Source of the DNA: Leguminivora glycinivorella
Lineage: Eukaryota > Arthropoda > Insecta > Lepidoptera > Tortricidae
Direction: 5' to 3'
DNA length: 64,000 bases
Assembly: GCF_023078275.1 (NCBI RefSeq)
Contig: NC_062975.1
Coordinates: forward strand, 21,916,641 to 21,980,640
The position numbers and the translations under genes were made by a program. Below, piece by piece: positions 54,394 through 63,640 of the stretch (its first letter is position 1; every line of letters starts with the position of its first letter). The notes beneath the pieces are model-generated. The model did no database searches. It saw only the letters and a list, made by a program, of their open reading frames with translations, and was not told the origin of the DNA.

Positions 54394-54437
54394 ATGGTAG
54401 TATTCTTTACAGACCATCTGCGGGCAAAGGGTGCGCA
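54394..54437 (+). CDS. cGLR-B coding exon 1
   Basis: ATG in ACACCATGG, then 14 codons and two bases to GTAAGT. The phase fits the next exon (GCG CA joined to A gives Ala-Gln). Short and without a family motif, so alternatives remain possible, such as a different upstream exon. Confidence 0.6.
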
Positions 54438-57400
54438 GTAAGTAATATTAAATGTTTTAAAAGGGTATGATTTTTGTAGGTTGAAAATAAAATGTATTAC
54501 ATAAGTTAAATTAGGTCGTGTTACGATCAGAGAGAATAGAATAGATATGAGGGTTCATAATGATAGATCTCTTTATTAAAAACCATGAAAAATAACATTA
54601 AAAATATTGTCGACTTGGGTCCCGCTTTACAGCTGCGGGGTTAACAGACTTACAGAAGTTCTCTTGCATGCATTTTTGCAGGTGGAATGTAAATGTTTTT
54701 TAAATGCACATAGGTCCTCTGGCATAGGTAAAACCATTTTTATTCCATCTGCAAAAATGCGTGCCAGAGAACTCCACTCCTATAAGTCCATAAACCCAAC
54801 AGTTGTAAAGCGAGACTCTGAATTTTTTAAATGTTATTTTTCAAAGTGTTGTGTCAAATTTATAAAAAAAACATTAAATATGTAGATATTTAATGTTTAT
54901 AATTTTTAATATAATTAATAAATCCTGTCTTTAACAGAATCTACCCTTTGAAGCCGGAAGTGAAAGTTCCCGATAGACCGATCATCAAAAGTTTGAACAG
55001 TGTTCTCCAGGACGTATATGTGCGTTTCATAGCACTAAGAGACAAGGATTTCGAGAAATACTTCAATGTGTTCAAAACAATATTCTTTAAGTTGCATGAA
55101 TTGATGAAGGAGGTGGATCCATACTATGAGCAATATTCCAGCAATGTAAGTATATTTCTTTATACATGGTGGCAATCAAGCATAGGGCGTGACTGATAGT
55201 AAGTAATCCCCATAGCCTATGGAGAATTTGCTAGGTACTGTCCTCATTTTGGGAGTTTGACTATGTTTATGTATGTTGCCAATATCAATACATTGAAGAA
55301 ATAATTCATTAGATGTCTAGTTGTCCATTGAGTTTACAATAGAAAGATCTACATAAAAATTAGGTACCTACCTACCTTCTAATAACAATGTCTAATTAAA
55401 ATTCTTGTGACATAAAAATTTGTTGACTCACAGCTTGAACAAAATTGAAAGCCAGATCAAGCAATTTGAATTGAAAAAGTGGAGAAATGTCATAATCATT
55501 GAAAGTAATTTCTTACCTTTGTTATTTTTACTAAACAGGCTTAAACATACTGTGAACTAGGTCAATATGCAATTATGTCCCATAATTAACCGAGCGTAAG
55601 TGTATGTTCTTATGTTATTTTTTTAGAAAATAGGCACGTAGAATGGTTGTTTAATGTTTGTATGTATAAAATAAAGGCCGTATGCAGCAGTAAATTCTAT
55701 GAAACTTTTGACTATTGCGAGTTTTCTGTAATAATGAAGAATGAATCATTTTTAGGGTTCCTTACCTCAAAAAGGAGAAACGGAACCCTTATAGGATCAC
55801 CCGTGTGTCTGACTGTCCGTTGTCACAGCCAATTAATTTTCTCCGAAACTACCGAACCGCTTAACTTGAAATTTGGCACACATATGTAAACCTGTGACCC
55901 TGGAGGTGGTTTCACAAAAGTGAAAATTAAAAATCAAAGTTTCTAGAACTATATTGTGTTACATATCAAATGAAAGAGCTTTTTATAAGTATTTAAAAAA
56001 TATTTTTTTTTAATAATTTTTAGTAAAGTAATTTTCAAGTAATTTAAGAAATTAGGCAAAAAATGACCATTCATGACGGTCCTGGCTTCGATACACGGTA
56101 AAGTAACAACGTATCTATTTAATTATAGGTACTATACGCAGGCAGCCACTATGACAAACTTCGCATCAACAAACCCGATGAGTTCGACATGGACATCGTG
56201 ATCGGGTTACCCGTGAACGCGGATGAGAACCCGCAACACCCGGCCAAGAGCGACGTGGTTATTGAGGACATTGCCCCCGGGTTCGTGCGGTTGAAGATGG
56301 GCAAGCAGTTTCAGAACCTGCCGAATAGGGACCAGAGGGCAGATTGGGAAATTAACCAGACTGCCTACAGGTATTTTTTTTATTTATTTATTAGGCACAC
56401 AAAGCAGCTGACATTTACAACATGAAATAAATTAATATACACATAGGTTTTAAGTTAGAATGCCACCCTAAACATGTATGCGCAGCATGAAATAAACACA
56501 TGGGGAACGGAAACTATTTACATTATAGTCTCAATCGTCTACTTACATATTCCCCCTTAATAGCTAAGGGTGGCACTAAAGCTTGAGTAGTTTTAAGTAC
56601 TCTGCCTACCCCTTTGGGGAACACAGGTGTGAATTTACGTATGAAAACCGATATTACACGTGATCTGATGTTATCCCGGCTTATCTTGCCCTGGCTTAAG
56701 AGAGCCTGGGGTCCGCTTTGGCTACTAATTCCCAATATTTGGCGTACGCACTAGTTTTACGAAAGTCACGGCCGTCTGACCTGCGAAACTTACTAATTGG
56801 ATTTTTTATTATTATTTATGTATTTATTAAATACTTACGTTAAAACTGTACATTTCGAATCCTTTTTTTTCTTTTTAATCCCCGACGCAAAAAAGACGGG
56901 GTGTTATAAGACTTATAAGTTTGACGTGTCTGTCTGTTTGTCTGTCTGTCTGTCTACTAGAGCTACGATGGGCGAACGGGTGAACCGATTTTGATGTAGT
57001 TTTTTTGTCTGAAAGCTGACATAATCGAGAGTGTTCTTAGCCATGTTTCATGCAAAACAGTCCACTATGTCGGGGTTTTTTCAAAATTTTAATTTTGTGG
57101 TTAGGTTATTTATTGAATTTATTATCTACTAGCTTTTTCCCGCGGCTTCGCTCGCGTTAGAAAGAGACAAAAAGTAGCCTATGCCAGTCTTCATCCTTTC
57201 AACTATCTCCACTTAAAAAATCACGTTAATTCGTCGCTCCGTTTTCCGTGAAAGACGGACAAACAAAGTGACATACACACTTTCCCATTTATAATATTAG
57301 TATGGATACTAATATACTATCTACTTACAGTTGGCTAGACGATGACAACTACCTGCTTCGCTCACAGTTCATGTACTGGTTCAAAAGTGTGGTTGACAAA

Positions 57401-60400
57401 AGCCATGAACCATTTGAAATAAATGTAATAATAATATATTTTTCGATGTGAACGAGAATGGGAAACCCTGGAATAGTGGTTGTGGAGGTAAACATTTGAA
57501 ATAAATGTAATAATAATAAATTTATTAACATGAACAAATTTACATACAGATTTAAGACTACAAACCTTATTAATCTGTATGCGGTTAGTGTTCCATTCAT
57601 CCACTCGTGTTTTGTAATGCGAACTGCAAAGGAATGGAATGCGCTCCCACCGTCGTTGTTCCCAGAAAAATACGACCTCGGTCTCTTTAAAGCCAGAGTG
57701 AATAGGCTATAACTGAATCGGCGAGCTCCATCTTAGACTCTGTCTTTACTTTTGTGACTAGGGTCAATAGCCGATGTCCATTATAAAAAAAATAGGTCCT
57801 GAGAAATCTTTACCAAGGCTCTTGCATTTGTTACGTTTCATAATTTCGGCTGTTTTCGCTGCTGCGCTTTTATATTAGTCAATTGGAGATACACTAAGCC
57901 CTGCGATACATGTGTTTGCTTTATTTGTTGAGCTACAGGCACGTAACTTGCACAACTGGCATCCAGCCACGTACAAAATAGTTGCATGCCAGTTCATTTG
58001 CCATTATGCCATTGGCTATTGTGCAAGCTACAGCATGTGTATCTCAGGCATAACATTCGTCCAATGGGATGATTGGATGTTAATAATAGGTATATTTATA
58101 AAATAAGAATAGGCTAGACCTACAAGGTTAGGTAGGTCCACACCAAAGACATATAACTCCGTATATATAGACAGATAAAGTCTAAGAAACAAAACGTACC
58201 TCAGTACCATACCACAGTATAATAAAGAGTACTATCGTACAGTATGGCCACTCCCGCTCCCCGCTGAAAGCGCCGCCCACCCCCTCTCGGTTACCTCACA
58301 GTTACCGCTTGTCAAAAACAGTCGACCTATCATATCTCACTCATACAAGCATGGTACGCGTTCATCTACACGAGCTTAGAATGTGTGCTATAGGAACGCG
58401 CCTCTTTCATATATTTGATCGCCAGTGTCCGAGATGTGACGTCACTTAGTTTTGAAATTTTATACCATTTTTTATCATTTTTAGGGCACTGAGTATACCC
58501 TCCGCTTGTCTGCCAGCGGGCCGGCGTACACGCTTATCATCGAGGATAAGAATTGCGGATTCCGACTGGACGTGGACCTCGTCCCGGCCATCAAGTTCCC
58601 TGAGGACCGGTGGCCTATCACCAAGAAATATAGAAAGGTACGTACTTATCCCGTATACTCGTAACCCCGTCTCTTCGCCTGAGACACCTATCTTCGCCTA
58701 TCTTTATTGGGACCATCCACACTCATAAGACGCATGTCTTGCGGCGCGCAACGGACGTCTCCGCCACGCCGCCTGAATGTAAGTAATTCAAAAACGTCTC
58801 CTCAGTACATTTTGTATAGGATAGGAAGGACGTAAGACGCGCCCCAGGCGGCGTGGCGGAGACGTCCGTTACGCGCCGCGAGACACGCAACGCTAAGTGG
58901 GGACGCTGCCTTACAGTTGAAATGAATGTGTAGTTTTTAGTGGAGGTTTAAATAAATTCGGGCGACTAAGAGATACAAATATCGGAACTCGTCTCCAATG
59001 CCGCCTTGTATTTACAGTCAGTGCTCTGATATTTGTGAAAACTTTGGCAGCTCTGATATCTGATGGCGACGTAACTTTATTAGAAACTTTTGAATTTCTC
59101 GGAATCGGAAGTAGGTAGATTCAATTATTATCTTTCGAAAAAATCACGCTTATAAAGATATGTGCATGTTAAAACCTTAACCACAGTATGATAAAGAGTA
59201 CTAGGTATCGTACAGTATGGCCACTCCCGCTCCCCACTGAAAGTATCGCCGACTTGCTCTCGGTTACCTCACAGTTACCGCCTGTCAAGAACGCAACCAT
59301 GCAGGCAATCATGATCGCGCAATAAACGATAAAACATCAGTAGATTAACATGGCGAATGATGTTTTTGCCTAATTAAGTTAAAGTAAACTTAATGTTTTT
59401 TTGTGGTTTTCAAGAGTCGTAATAAAATATGGTAGTATTTTTTTCGGTTCATTGGACAGTAATAAATAATATAAAATAGACTTTAAAAAAGGGTCAATTA
59501 GCCTATTGACCGTGACGTCACTCCTCAGTATTTCATAGTAATTCCAAATTAGCAAATCGCTTTGACAGTTCTTAAAAAGAAGCTGATTTGACTAGTAGGA
59601 ATAGGAAACTAGCCTATTTTGCGGTTGCGCTGAACATAATATTGAGATTATTGAGTGTGAACAGTCTGAACACCACAAATATATTTTCCCCACAGATCCC
59701 CAAGCGTTGCAAGAAGGAGTTTTTCATGGTGGTGCCGAAGCCCTACAAGGGCGGTCGCAGCCCGTACGACTCTGACCGGTCATGGCGGCTCGCCATGCAC
59801 ATACAGGAGAAGGACCTCATGTATGACTCGTGTCATATGAAGCAGGTCATACGGCTGGTGAGTAGCGCCAGTACTCCGTGTAAACACGATGGACTGGTCT
59901 GTTCATAAATGTTCCATCACAGATCCCCAAGCATTGCAAGCAGTTTTTCATGGTGGTGCGGTGCCGTCTCGTGTCATATGAAGCAGGTCATACGGCTGGT
60001 GAGTAACGCCAGTACTCCGTGAAGACACGACGGACCGGTCGTAAATGTTCATGTTCCATCACAGATCCCCAAGCATTGCGAGCAGTTTTTCATGGTGGTG
60101 CGGTGCCGTCTCGTGTCATATGAAGCAGGTCATACAGCTGGTGAGTAACGCCAGTACTCCTTGTAGACACGATGGACTGGTCTGTTCATAAATGTTCCAT
60201 CACAGATCCCCAAGCATTGCAAGCAGTTTTTCATGGTGGTGCGGTGCCGTCTCGTGTCATATGAAGCAGGTCATACGGCTGGTGAGTAGCGCCAGTACTC
60301 CGTGTAGACACGATGGACCGGTCTGTTCATAAATGTTCCATCACAGATCCCCAAGCATTTGCAAGCAGTTTTTCATGGTGGTGCGGTGCCGTCTCGTGTC

Positions 60401-62081
60401 ATATGAAGCAGGTCATACGGCTGGTGAGTAGCGCCAGTACTCCGTGTAGACACGACCGGTCGTAAAAGTTCATAAATGTTCATAAATTTTCATGGTGTCA
60501 TATGAAGCAGGTCATACTGCTAGGTGATCGTGTATTATAGCAGTGGCGGCTGGTGAAAATTTCTGCTAAGCAACACCAAAGCAAAAAGAAACCTACCTTA
60601 ACATTAGGTTCTTTCCTAGTAATCAATTTTAGGCAAGCCGGTAGGAATCAGCTTGTGTGGACCAGCCACTGCTGATATGTAGGGTAGCAAAGTCGTATGT
60701 CGACACGCTCTTATAAGATTGTGTCAGATATTTTTGCGACCTTTTCGTGCGATATTACTGCCTATGACTGTAGGTATCTGTTGCTACAGTAAATTTATCT
60801 TTACTTGTCCAATCATGTAAACAAACGAAACCTCAAATTTAATATGGTCAAAGACACTAGTGATGGGGAATGTCGATAAAATTATGTATGTATTAACGAT
60901 GAGGATTTTCAATTTAGGTACGTCACACAATATGTACCTCTATGTAAAAACCAAAATGTAATTCGTTTTCGTCACATTTGTAACAATCCTGTGGAAAAGG
61001 CTAGTTCAGTAGTCATTTAGTAGTATCTAGATAAGATGAAAATCTTTTTAGAAATGATATTTTTCAGTGGTTTTTTGATTGATTTCAATACTTTCTGAGT
61101 TTCTTTAAGTATATAATAACATTTTAAGTTATGATTAATGTGTAATTCTAGAGAAAAGTGAGATAACGTTTTCCAGCAGTGTTTGTTTACATGATTGGAC
61201 AAGTAAAGATGAATTCACTGTAGGCAGAGTGATGGCAGGTGGACTAAAATGTTAATGGAACCGTGTCCGTAAGTCTAAGTCCGGAAGTACAATTGTAAGA
61301 AGTGCCTGGCATCCGTTGGCTCGTTGGGTCGACGACATCGGAAAAATAGCGGGTCACAACTGGATGAGACTAGCCCAGGATCGGGAGAAGTGGCGTACTA
61401 GAAGAGATACCTATGCTCAGCAGTGAGTGTGAGAGGGCGATAAAGGGCTGATATGATGATGATGATCTAGGTATGTCTTATGGTTACTGATGTGCCGACG
61501 GAAAGTTTCCAAAATTCTGAAATTTTCACATAGGAAAACTTCGGAAAATTTCCACAATTTGTATGGACAATTGTATGGATGGAAACTTTCCATTTCATAA
61601 ATTTAAATTGTCTTTATTCGTGAAAGTTTCGTGAATTTTTCAAGAAATTTAAGATTTTTTTGGAAAGTTTCTGCAACTTGCTCATCATTACTTACGGTAC
61701 ACGTAATTTTCGGCCGAGGCGGAGCTATACTAATTCAATTCAATAATTTATTTAGGAAAAATTCCATAGTGTTATGTAGTGTTCCATAGTGTAATACTAC
61801 CATTATGTTGTTGCTATAAATGGTACAATGTTTTTTTGCCATAACATAGAATGGAATAACAAGGACGCTCGAAATATAAAAGAATTATAGTAAAAAAACT
61901 GAACCAGCTCTTTTCATTACATGCTCTGCATCAAGGGTGTTATGAACAATGCCAAGATAGGAGATTCGAACGAGCGCGTGATTTTTTTAGGTTAATTTTG
62001 AACCTCGTTTTTAACCCCCGACGCAAAAACGAAGGGGTGTTATAAGTTTGACGTGTCGGTCTGTCTGTCTGTCGTCCGTCC

Positions 62082-62119
<38 letters not shown>

Positions 62120-62673
62120 GTGTGTGTCTGTCTGTGGCATCGTAGCTCCCGAACGGATGAACCGATTTGGATTTAGTTTTTTTTTGTCTGAAAGCTGAGT
62201 TAGTCGGGAGTGTTCTTAGCCATGTTTCATGAAAATCGGTCCACTATGTCGCGGTCGGGGGTTTTTTCAAAATTTTAATTTTGTTATTCCAGATAAAGAA
62301 ACTACGCGACTCCCTAGGCATGGACAAAATAGCAAGCTACTACATCAAAACCATATTCTATCACGAGGCCATCGAACGAGAGAACGACGAAGATTTCTGG
62401 AGCAGAAACAGCCCAGCCGATCTCTTCATATACATGGTCAAGAAGTTCCTACAATACTTGGAGAATAAAAACATTCCATACTTCTGGAACGCGGAGAATA
62501 ATTTGATAGAACACATTAATGACTCCACTTTGGTCAGCTACGCGAATAAGTTGAGGAAACTTGTGAAAGTTTTGGACAATTTGGATGATCCGGAAAACTA
62601 TAAGAAGGTTGCGCAGTTTTTGCTGACGGAGAGTCAGTATGAGTTGTATAGGAAGAGAATATTGCGCATATAA
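54394..62673 (+). CDS. cGAS-like receptor B (Mab-21 domain nucleotidyltransferase)
   Basis: Exons are 54394-54437, 54938-55145, 56129-56370, 57331-57424, 58485-58637, 59696-59857 and 62293-62673, all with GT-AG borders and matching phases, giving 427 codons plus TAA. The start exon (MVVFFTDHLRAKGA) is the least certain part. Catalytic features are AGSHYDKLR (Gly89-Ser90), E102 and D104 in PDEFDMDIVIGLPV, and D227 in FRLDVDLVPAIKF. All three metal-binding acids are therefore kept. The C-lobe has FFMVVPKPYKGG, WRLAMHIQEKDL and LRDSLGMDKIASYYIKTIF. It ends soon after, near QYELYRKRILRI, without the coiled-coil tail of cGLR-A. Exon borders match cGLR-A except for one extra intron (between exons 4 and 5), showing a shared ancestor. 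Family knowledge implies nucleic-acid sensing and cyclic dinucleotide synthesis for STING. Ligand, product and expression are unknown. Exon-like repeats follow exons 4 and 6. Confidence 0.88.
54655..54785. repeat. Imperfect inverted repeat in intron 1
   Basis: GTTCTCTTGCATGCATTTTT and GCAGGTGGAATG pair with CATTTTTATTCCATCTGC and AAAAATGCGTGCCAGAGAAC. Confidence 0.7.
54938..55145 (+). CDS. cGLR-B coding exon 2
   Basis: Follows CTTTAACAG and precedes GTAAGT. Encodes residues 15-84 (VLQDVYVRFIALRDKDFEKY; ending YEQYSSN), matching cGLR-A exon 1 in length and helix pattern. Confidence 0.9.
55755..55905 (-). repeat. Repeat tail, antisense relative of 13860-14065
   Basis: AGGGTTCCTTACCTCAAAAA, GGAACCCTTATAGGATCACC, TTTCTCCGAAACTACCGAAC and TTGAAATTTGGCACACATAT correspond in reverse to the GGTACGGAACCCT-ending repeat. 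Confidence 0.6.
56129..56370 (+). CDS. cGLR-B coding exon 3 (active-site loop)
   Basis: Follows TTAATTATAG and precedes GTATTT. Encodes residues 85-164 plus two bases, with VLYAGSHYDKLRINKPDEFD, giving Gly89-Ser90, E102 and D104. Aligns with cGLR-A exon 2. Confidence 0.93.
56371..56875. other. cGLR-B intron 3, repeat fragments
   Basis: A partial RTE-like LINE 3' end lies at 56543-56660 (GGTGGCACTAAAGCTTGAGT, CTGCCTACCCCTTTGGGG) and a SINE family 1 - fragment at 56683-56790 (CCTGGGGTCCGCTTTGGCTA, TTGGCGTACGCACTAG). Confidence 0.6.
56876..57105 (+). repeat. CCCCCGACGC-family repeat, + copy
   Basis: ATCCCCGACGCAAAAAAGAC to TTTTCAAAATTTTAATTTTG. A small internal duplication is present (TTATAAGACTTATAAGTT). 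Confidence 0.85.
57129..57306 (-). mobile_element. Helitron-like short element, copy 3
   Basis: + strand reads CTAGCTTTTTCCCGCGGCTT to ATTAGTATGGA, flanked by A and T. It ends 24 bp before cGLR-B exon 4. Confidence 0.75.
57331..57424 (+). CDS. cGLR-B coding exon 4
   Basis: Follows CTACTTACAG. One base completes Ser165, then WLDDDNYLLRSQFMYWFKSV to PFEIN and donor GTAATA. The donor was chosen because the frame then reads FEIN-GTEYTLRL, equivalent to cGLR-A VRVN-GDLYLLSY. Confidence 0.85.
57425..57540 (+). repeat. Direct repeat of the exon 4 end and donor
   Basis: CATTTGAAATAAATGTAATA and following ATAATA occur at 57411-57436 (spanning the real donor) and again at 57491-57516, about 80 bp downstream. 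The second copy would be another potential donor. Confidence 0.75.
57540..57790 (+). pseudogene. LINE 3' fragment (CR1/Jockey-type C-terminus)
   Basis: The + frame reads SCFVMRTAKEWNALPPSLFP, then LGLFKARVNRL and a stop, typical of the last residues of CR1/Jockey-type polymerases, followed by an A-rich tail near 57783-57792. No polymerase core upstream. Confidence 0.8.
57791..58484. other. cGLR-B intron 4, 3' part
   Basis: 58213-58312 (AAAGAGTACTATCGTACAGT, CCCGCTCCCCGCTGAAAG) recurs as a direct repeat at 59182-59285. The rest is unassigned. Confidence 0.55.
58485..58637 (+). CDS. cGLR-B coding exon 5 (third catalytic acid)
   Basis: Follows CATTTTTAG and precedes GTACGT. Encodes residues 197-247, GTEYTLRLSASGPAYTLII and CGFRLDVDLVPAIKF with D227. 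153 nt, phase 0 at both ends. Confidence 0.93.
58738..58890. repeat. GC-rich MITE in intron 5
   Basis: CGCAACGGACGTCTCCGCCA pairs with TGGCGGAGACGTCCGTTACG; outer GTCTTGCGGCGCG pairs with CGCGCCGCGAGAC. Confidence 0.8.
59182..59285 (+). repeat. Direct repeat of 58213-58312
   Basis: Shares AAAGAGTACTA, CGTACAGTATGGCCACTCCC and CTCGGTTACCTCACAGTTAC with the copy in intron 4. Confidence 0.8.
59696..59857 (+). CDS. cGLR-B coding exon 6
   Basis: Follows TTCCCCACAG and precedes GTGAGT. Encodes residues 248-301, IPKRCKKEFFMVVPKPYKGG to HMKQVIRL. Aligns with cGLR-A exon 4. Shortened versions of this exon are repeated directly downstream. Confidence 0.93.
59919..60535 (+). repeat. Four shortened tandem copies of cGLR-B exon 6 plus a fragment
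   Basis: Units of about 142 bp each contain an acceptor (CATCACAG), a mini-exon and a donor (GTGAGTA). The mini-exons are 59923-59998, 60065-60140 and 60206-60281 (76 nt each) and 60347-60423 (77 nt). They start like exon 6 (ATCCCCAAGCATTGCAAG), keep TTTTTCATGGTGGTGC, skip the middle ~86 nt, then keep GTGTCATATGAAGCAGGTCA and the donor. A last fragment (about 60480-60535) lacks a clean donor. 76 nt is not a multiple of three, so including one would shift the frame of exon 7. Confidence 0.92.
60540..60673. repeat. Short element with AGCAGTGGCGGCTGG ends
   Basis: AGCAGTGGCGGCTGGT and ACCAGCCACTGCT are imperfect inverted ends. Parts of the family occur near 16070-16140 and 19965-20000. Confidence 0.65.
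60786..61221. repeat. MITE with ~38-bp terminal inverted repeats
   Basis: ATCTTTACTTGTCCAATCAT and GTAAACAAAC at the left pair with GTTTGTTTAC and ATGATTGGACAAGTAAAGAT at the right. Interior AT-rich, non-coding. Confidence 0.85.
61280..61465 (+). pseudogene. RTE-type LINE C-terminal fragment
   Basis: The + frame encodes WVDDIGKIAGHNWMRLAQDR, then EKWRTRRDTYAQQ and stop, followed by a GATATGATGATGATGAT tail. Short and dead. Confidence 0.8.
61466..62008. other. cGLR-B intron 6, unassigned part
   Basis: 61500-61680 is rich in GGAAAGTTTCC/GGAAACTTTCC-like phrases in both orientations, probably an old repeat. No gene. Confidence 0.4.
62009..62285 (+). repeat. CCCCCGACGC-family repeat abutting exon 7
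   Basis: TTAACCCCCGACGCAAAAAC, a long TCTG/TGTC tract, GGTCGGGGGTTTTTTCAAAA and TTTTAATTTTG. It ends about 8 bp before exon 7, so it probably contributes branch-point or pyrimidine sequence to the acceptor. Confidence 0.85.
62293..62673 (+). CDS. cGLR-B coding exon 7 with stop
   Basis: Follows TTGTTATTCCAG. Encodes residues 302-427, IKKLRDSLGMDKIASYYIKT, FWNAENNLIEH and ending YRKRILRI-TAA. Matches the first half of cGLR-A exon 5. Confidence 0.93.
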   Translation: MKKLRDSLGMDKIASYYIKTIFYHEAIERENDEDFWSRNSPADLFIYMVKKFLQYLENKNIPYFWNAENNLIEHINDSTLVSYANKLRKLVKVLDNLDDPENYKKVAQFLLTESQYELYRKRILRI

Positions 62674-62864
62674 TTATAGGTAGGTACAGTCGAATTCATT
62701 AATATCTATACATTTCTTAACCTTAACTCGTAGCAATAAGGTGAAAAAAATTATACATATTTATGAACTCTACTGTACTTTAAGTGTCAAAGTGTACACT
62801 GTGCTGTATGAGGCTGATTTATTTAGAAATTAAGAACCTGATCCTGATGAAACTCTGTTCTTGG

Positions 62865-62870
62865 AATAAA
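62865..62870 (+). terminator. Candidate polyadenylation signal of cGLR-B
   Basis: AATAAA in TTGGAATAAATTAAG, 192 bp after the stop. It lies just before a LINE fragment, so a different site cannot be excluded. Confidence 0.5.
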
Positions 62871-62879
62871 TTAAGATAC

Positions 62880-63180
62880 AAGATAGCGCCCATCACGGAG
62901 AAACTCACCGAACAGAGGCTGGAAGGTTTGCGTCACATTATGAGACGCGACGATGACCATGTCGTGAAAAAGGCACTAGCCCTTCAGGAGACAAAAAGAG
63001 GTTCAAGGCGCCGGCCTGCCACCTGGTGGTCCACCGTATAAAAAAGGATTTAGAGCTGGGAGCCGAATTGAACACACAGACAACTACCGGGACAGACGTG
63101 TCCTATTGGCGCAGTGAGAACGAGGAGAGCCGTGAGACTCAAAAATGATGGGATAAAGGCAAAGGAGAAGAAGAGACAAG
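62880..63180 (+). pseudogene. Degraded RTE-type LINE fragment
   Basis: The + frame reads EKLTEQRLEGLRHIMRRDDD, then RRRPATWWSTV and a stop where the family continues with KKD. Downstream similarity is broken by stops. Confidence 0.75.
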
Positions 63181-63284
63181 ATGTAGTGCGAAAAGGGTTT
63201 CCTTCGTATTTTTAACCGCCGCCTCAAATCTCTCAAGGAAGGTGAACTAATGATTAATAATTTACAATAAAACAATTTGTGATC

Positions 63285-63340
63285 ACCCTATATGGAGCGT
63301 GACGTCAAATTGATGGCACGAAAAGTACGCTCTCTGCGGC
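63285..63340. repeat. End of the CAGGGCCCG/hAT-like family
   Basis: TATATGGAGCGTGACGTCAA and ATTGATGGCACG resemble the terminal part of the element at 43017-43471. Confidence 0.5.
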
Positions 63341-63417
63341 AATTCCTAATGTTATTTGTTTTGACATGTGCCGTCAATCACTTGACACTAACTTGAATGT
63401 AATGGTTTACTGACGAT

Positions 63418-63640
63418 TCGCCAAAAAACGTTTCCCAAAGTTTCACATCCCAAACTATTGTTCCCAAATTATCATTTCCCAAATAAACGTTTGGCAAAAC
63501 AACTTATCGCAAATTGACATTTAGCAAAACTTTTTTTGGCAAGTATTTGTTTCCCAAAATATTTACTTGGTCAAATTTCATTTTACCAAATATTATTTAG
63601 TCAAAGGTATTGTTAGGCAAAATTTCCATTTCCCAATATA
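63418..63640 (+). repeat. Array of short CCCAAA/GCAAA phrases
   Basis: Phrases such as TTTCCCAAA, TTCCCAAA, TTGGCAAA, ATCGCAAA, TTAGCAAA and TTACCAAA recur about every 14-20 bp, over a dozen times, with variable spacers. It is a degenerate short-period repeat; no coding or structural role is apparent. Confidence 0.7.

Noticed and set aside
54607..54885. 92-codon open frame before cGLR-B exon 2
   Set aside because: Lies over an inverted repeat in intron 1 and has no homology to the receptor family.
57460..57500. Extension of cGLR-B exon 4 through FDVNENGKPWNSG
   Set aside because: Reading on from exon 4 meets a TGA first, and the phase at GGTAAAC would not fit exon 5; the GTAATA donor gives a family-like join instead.
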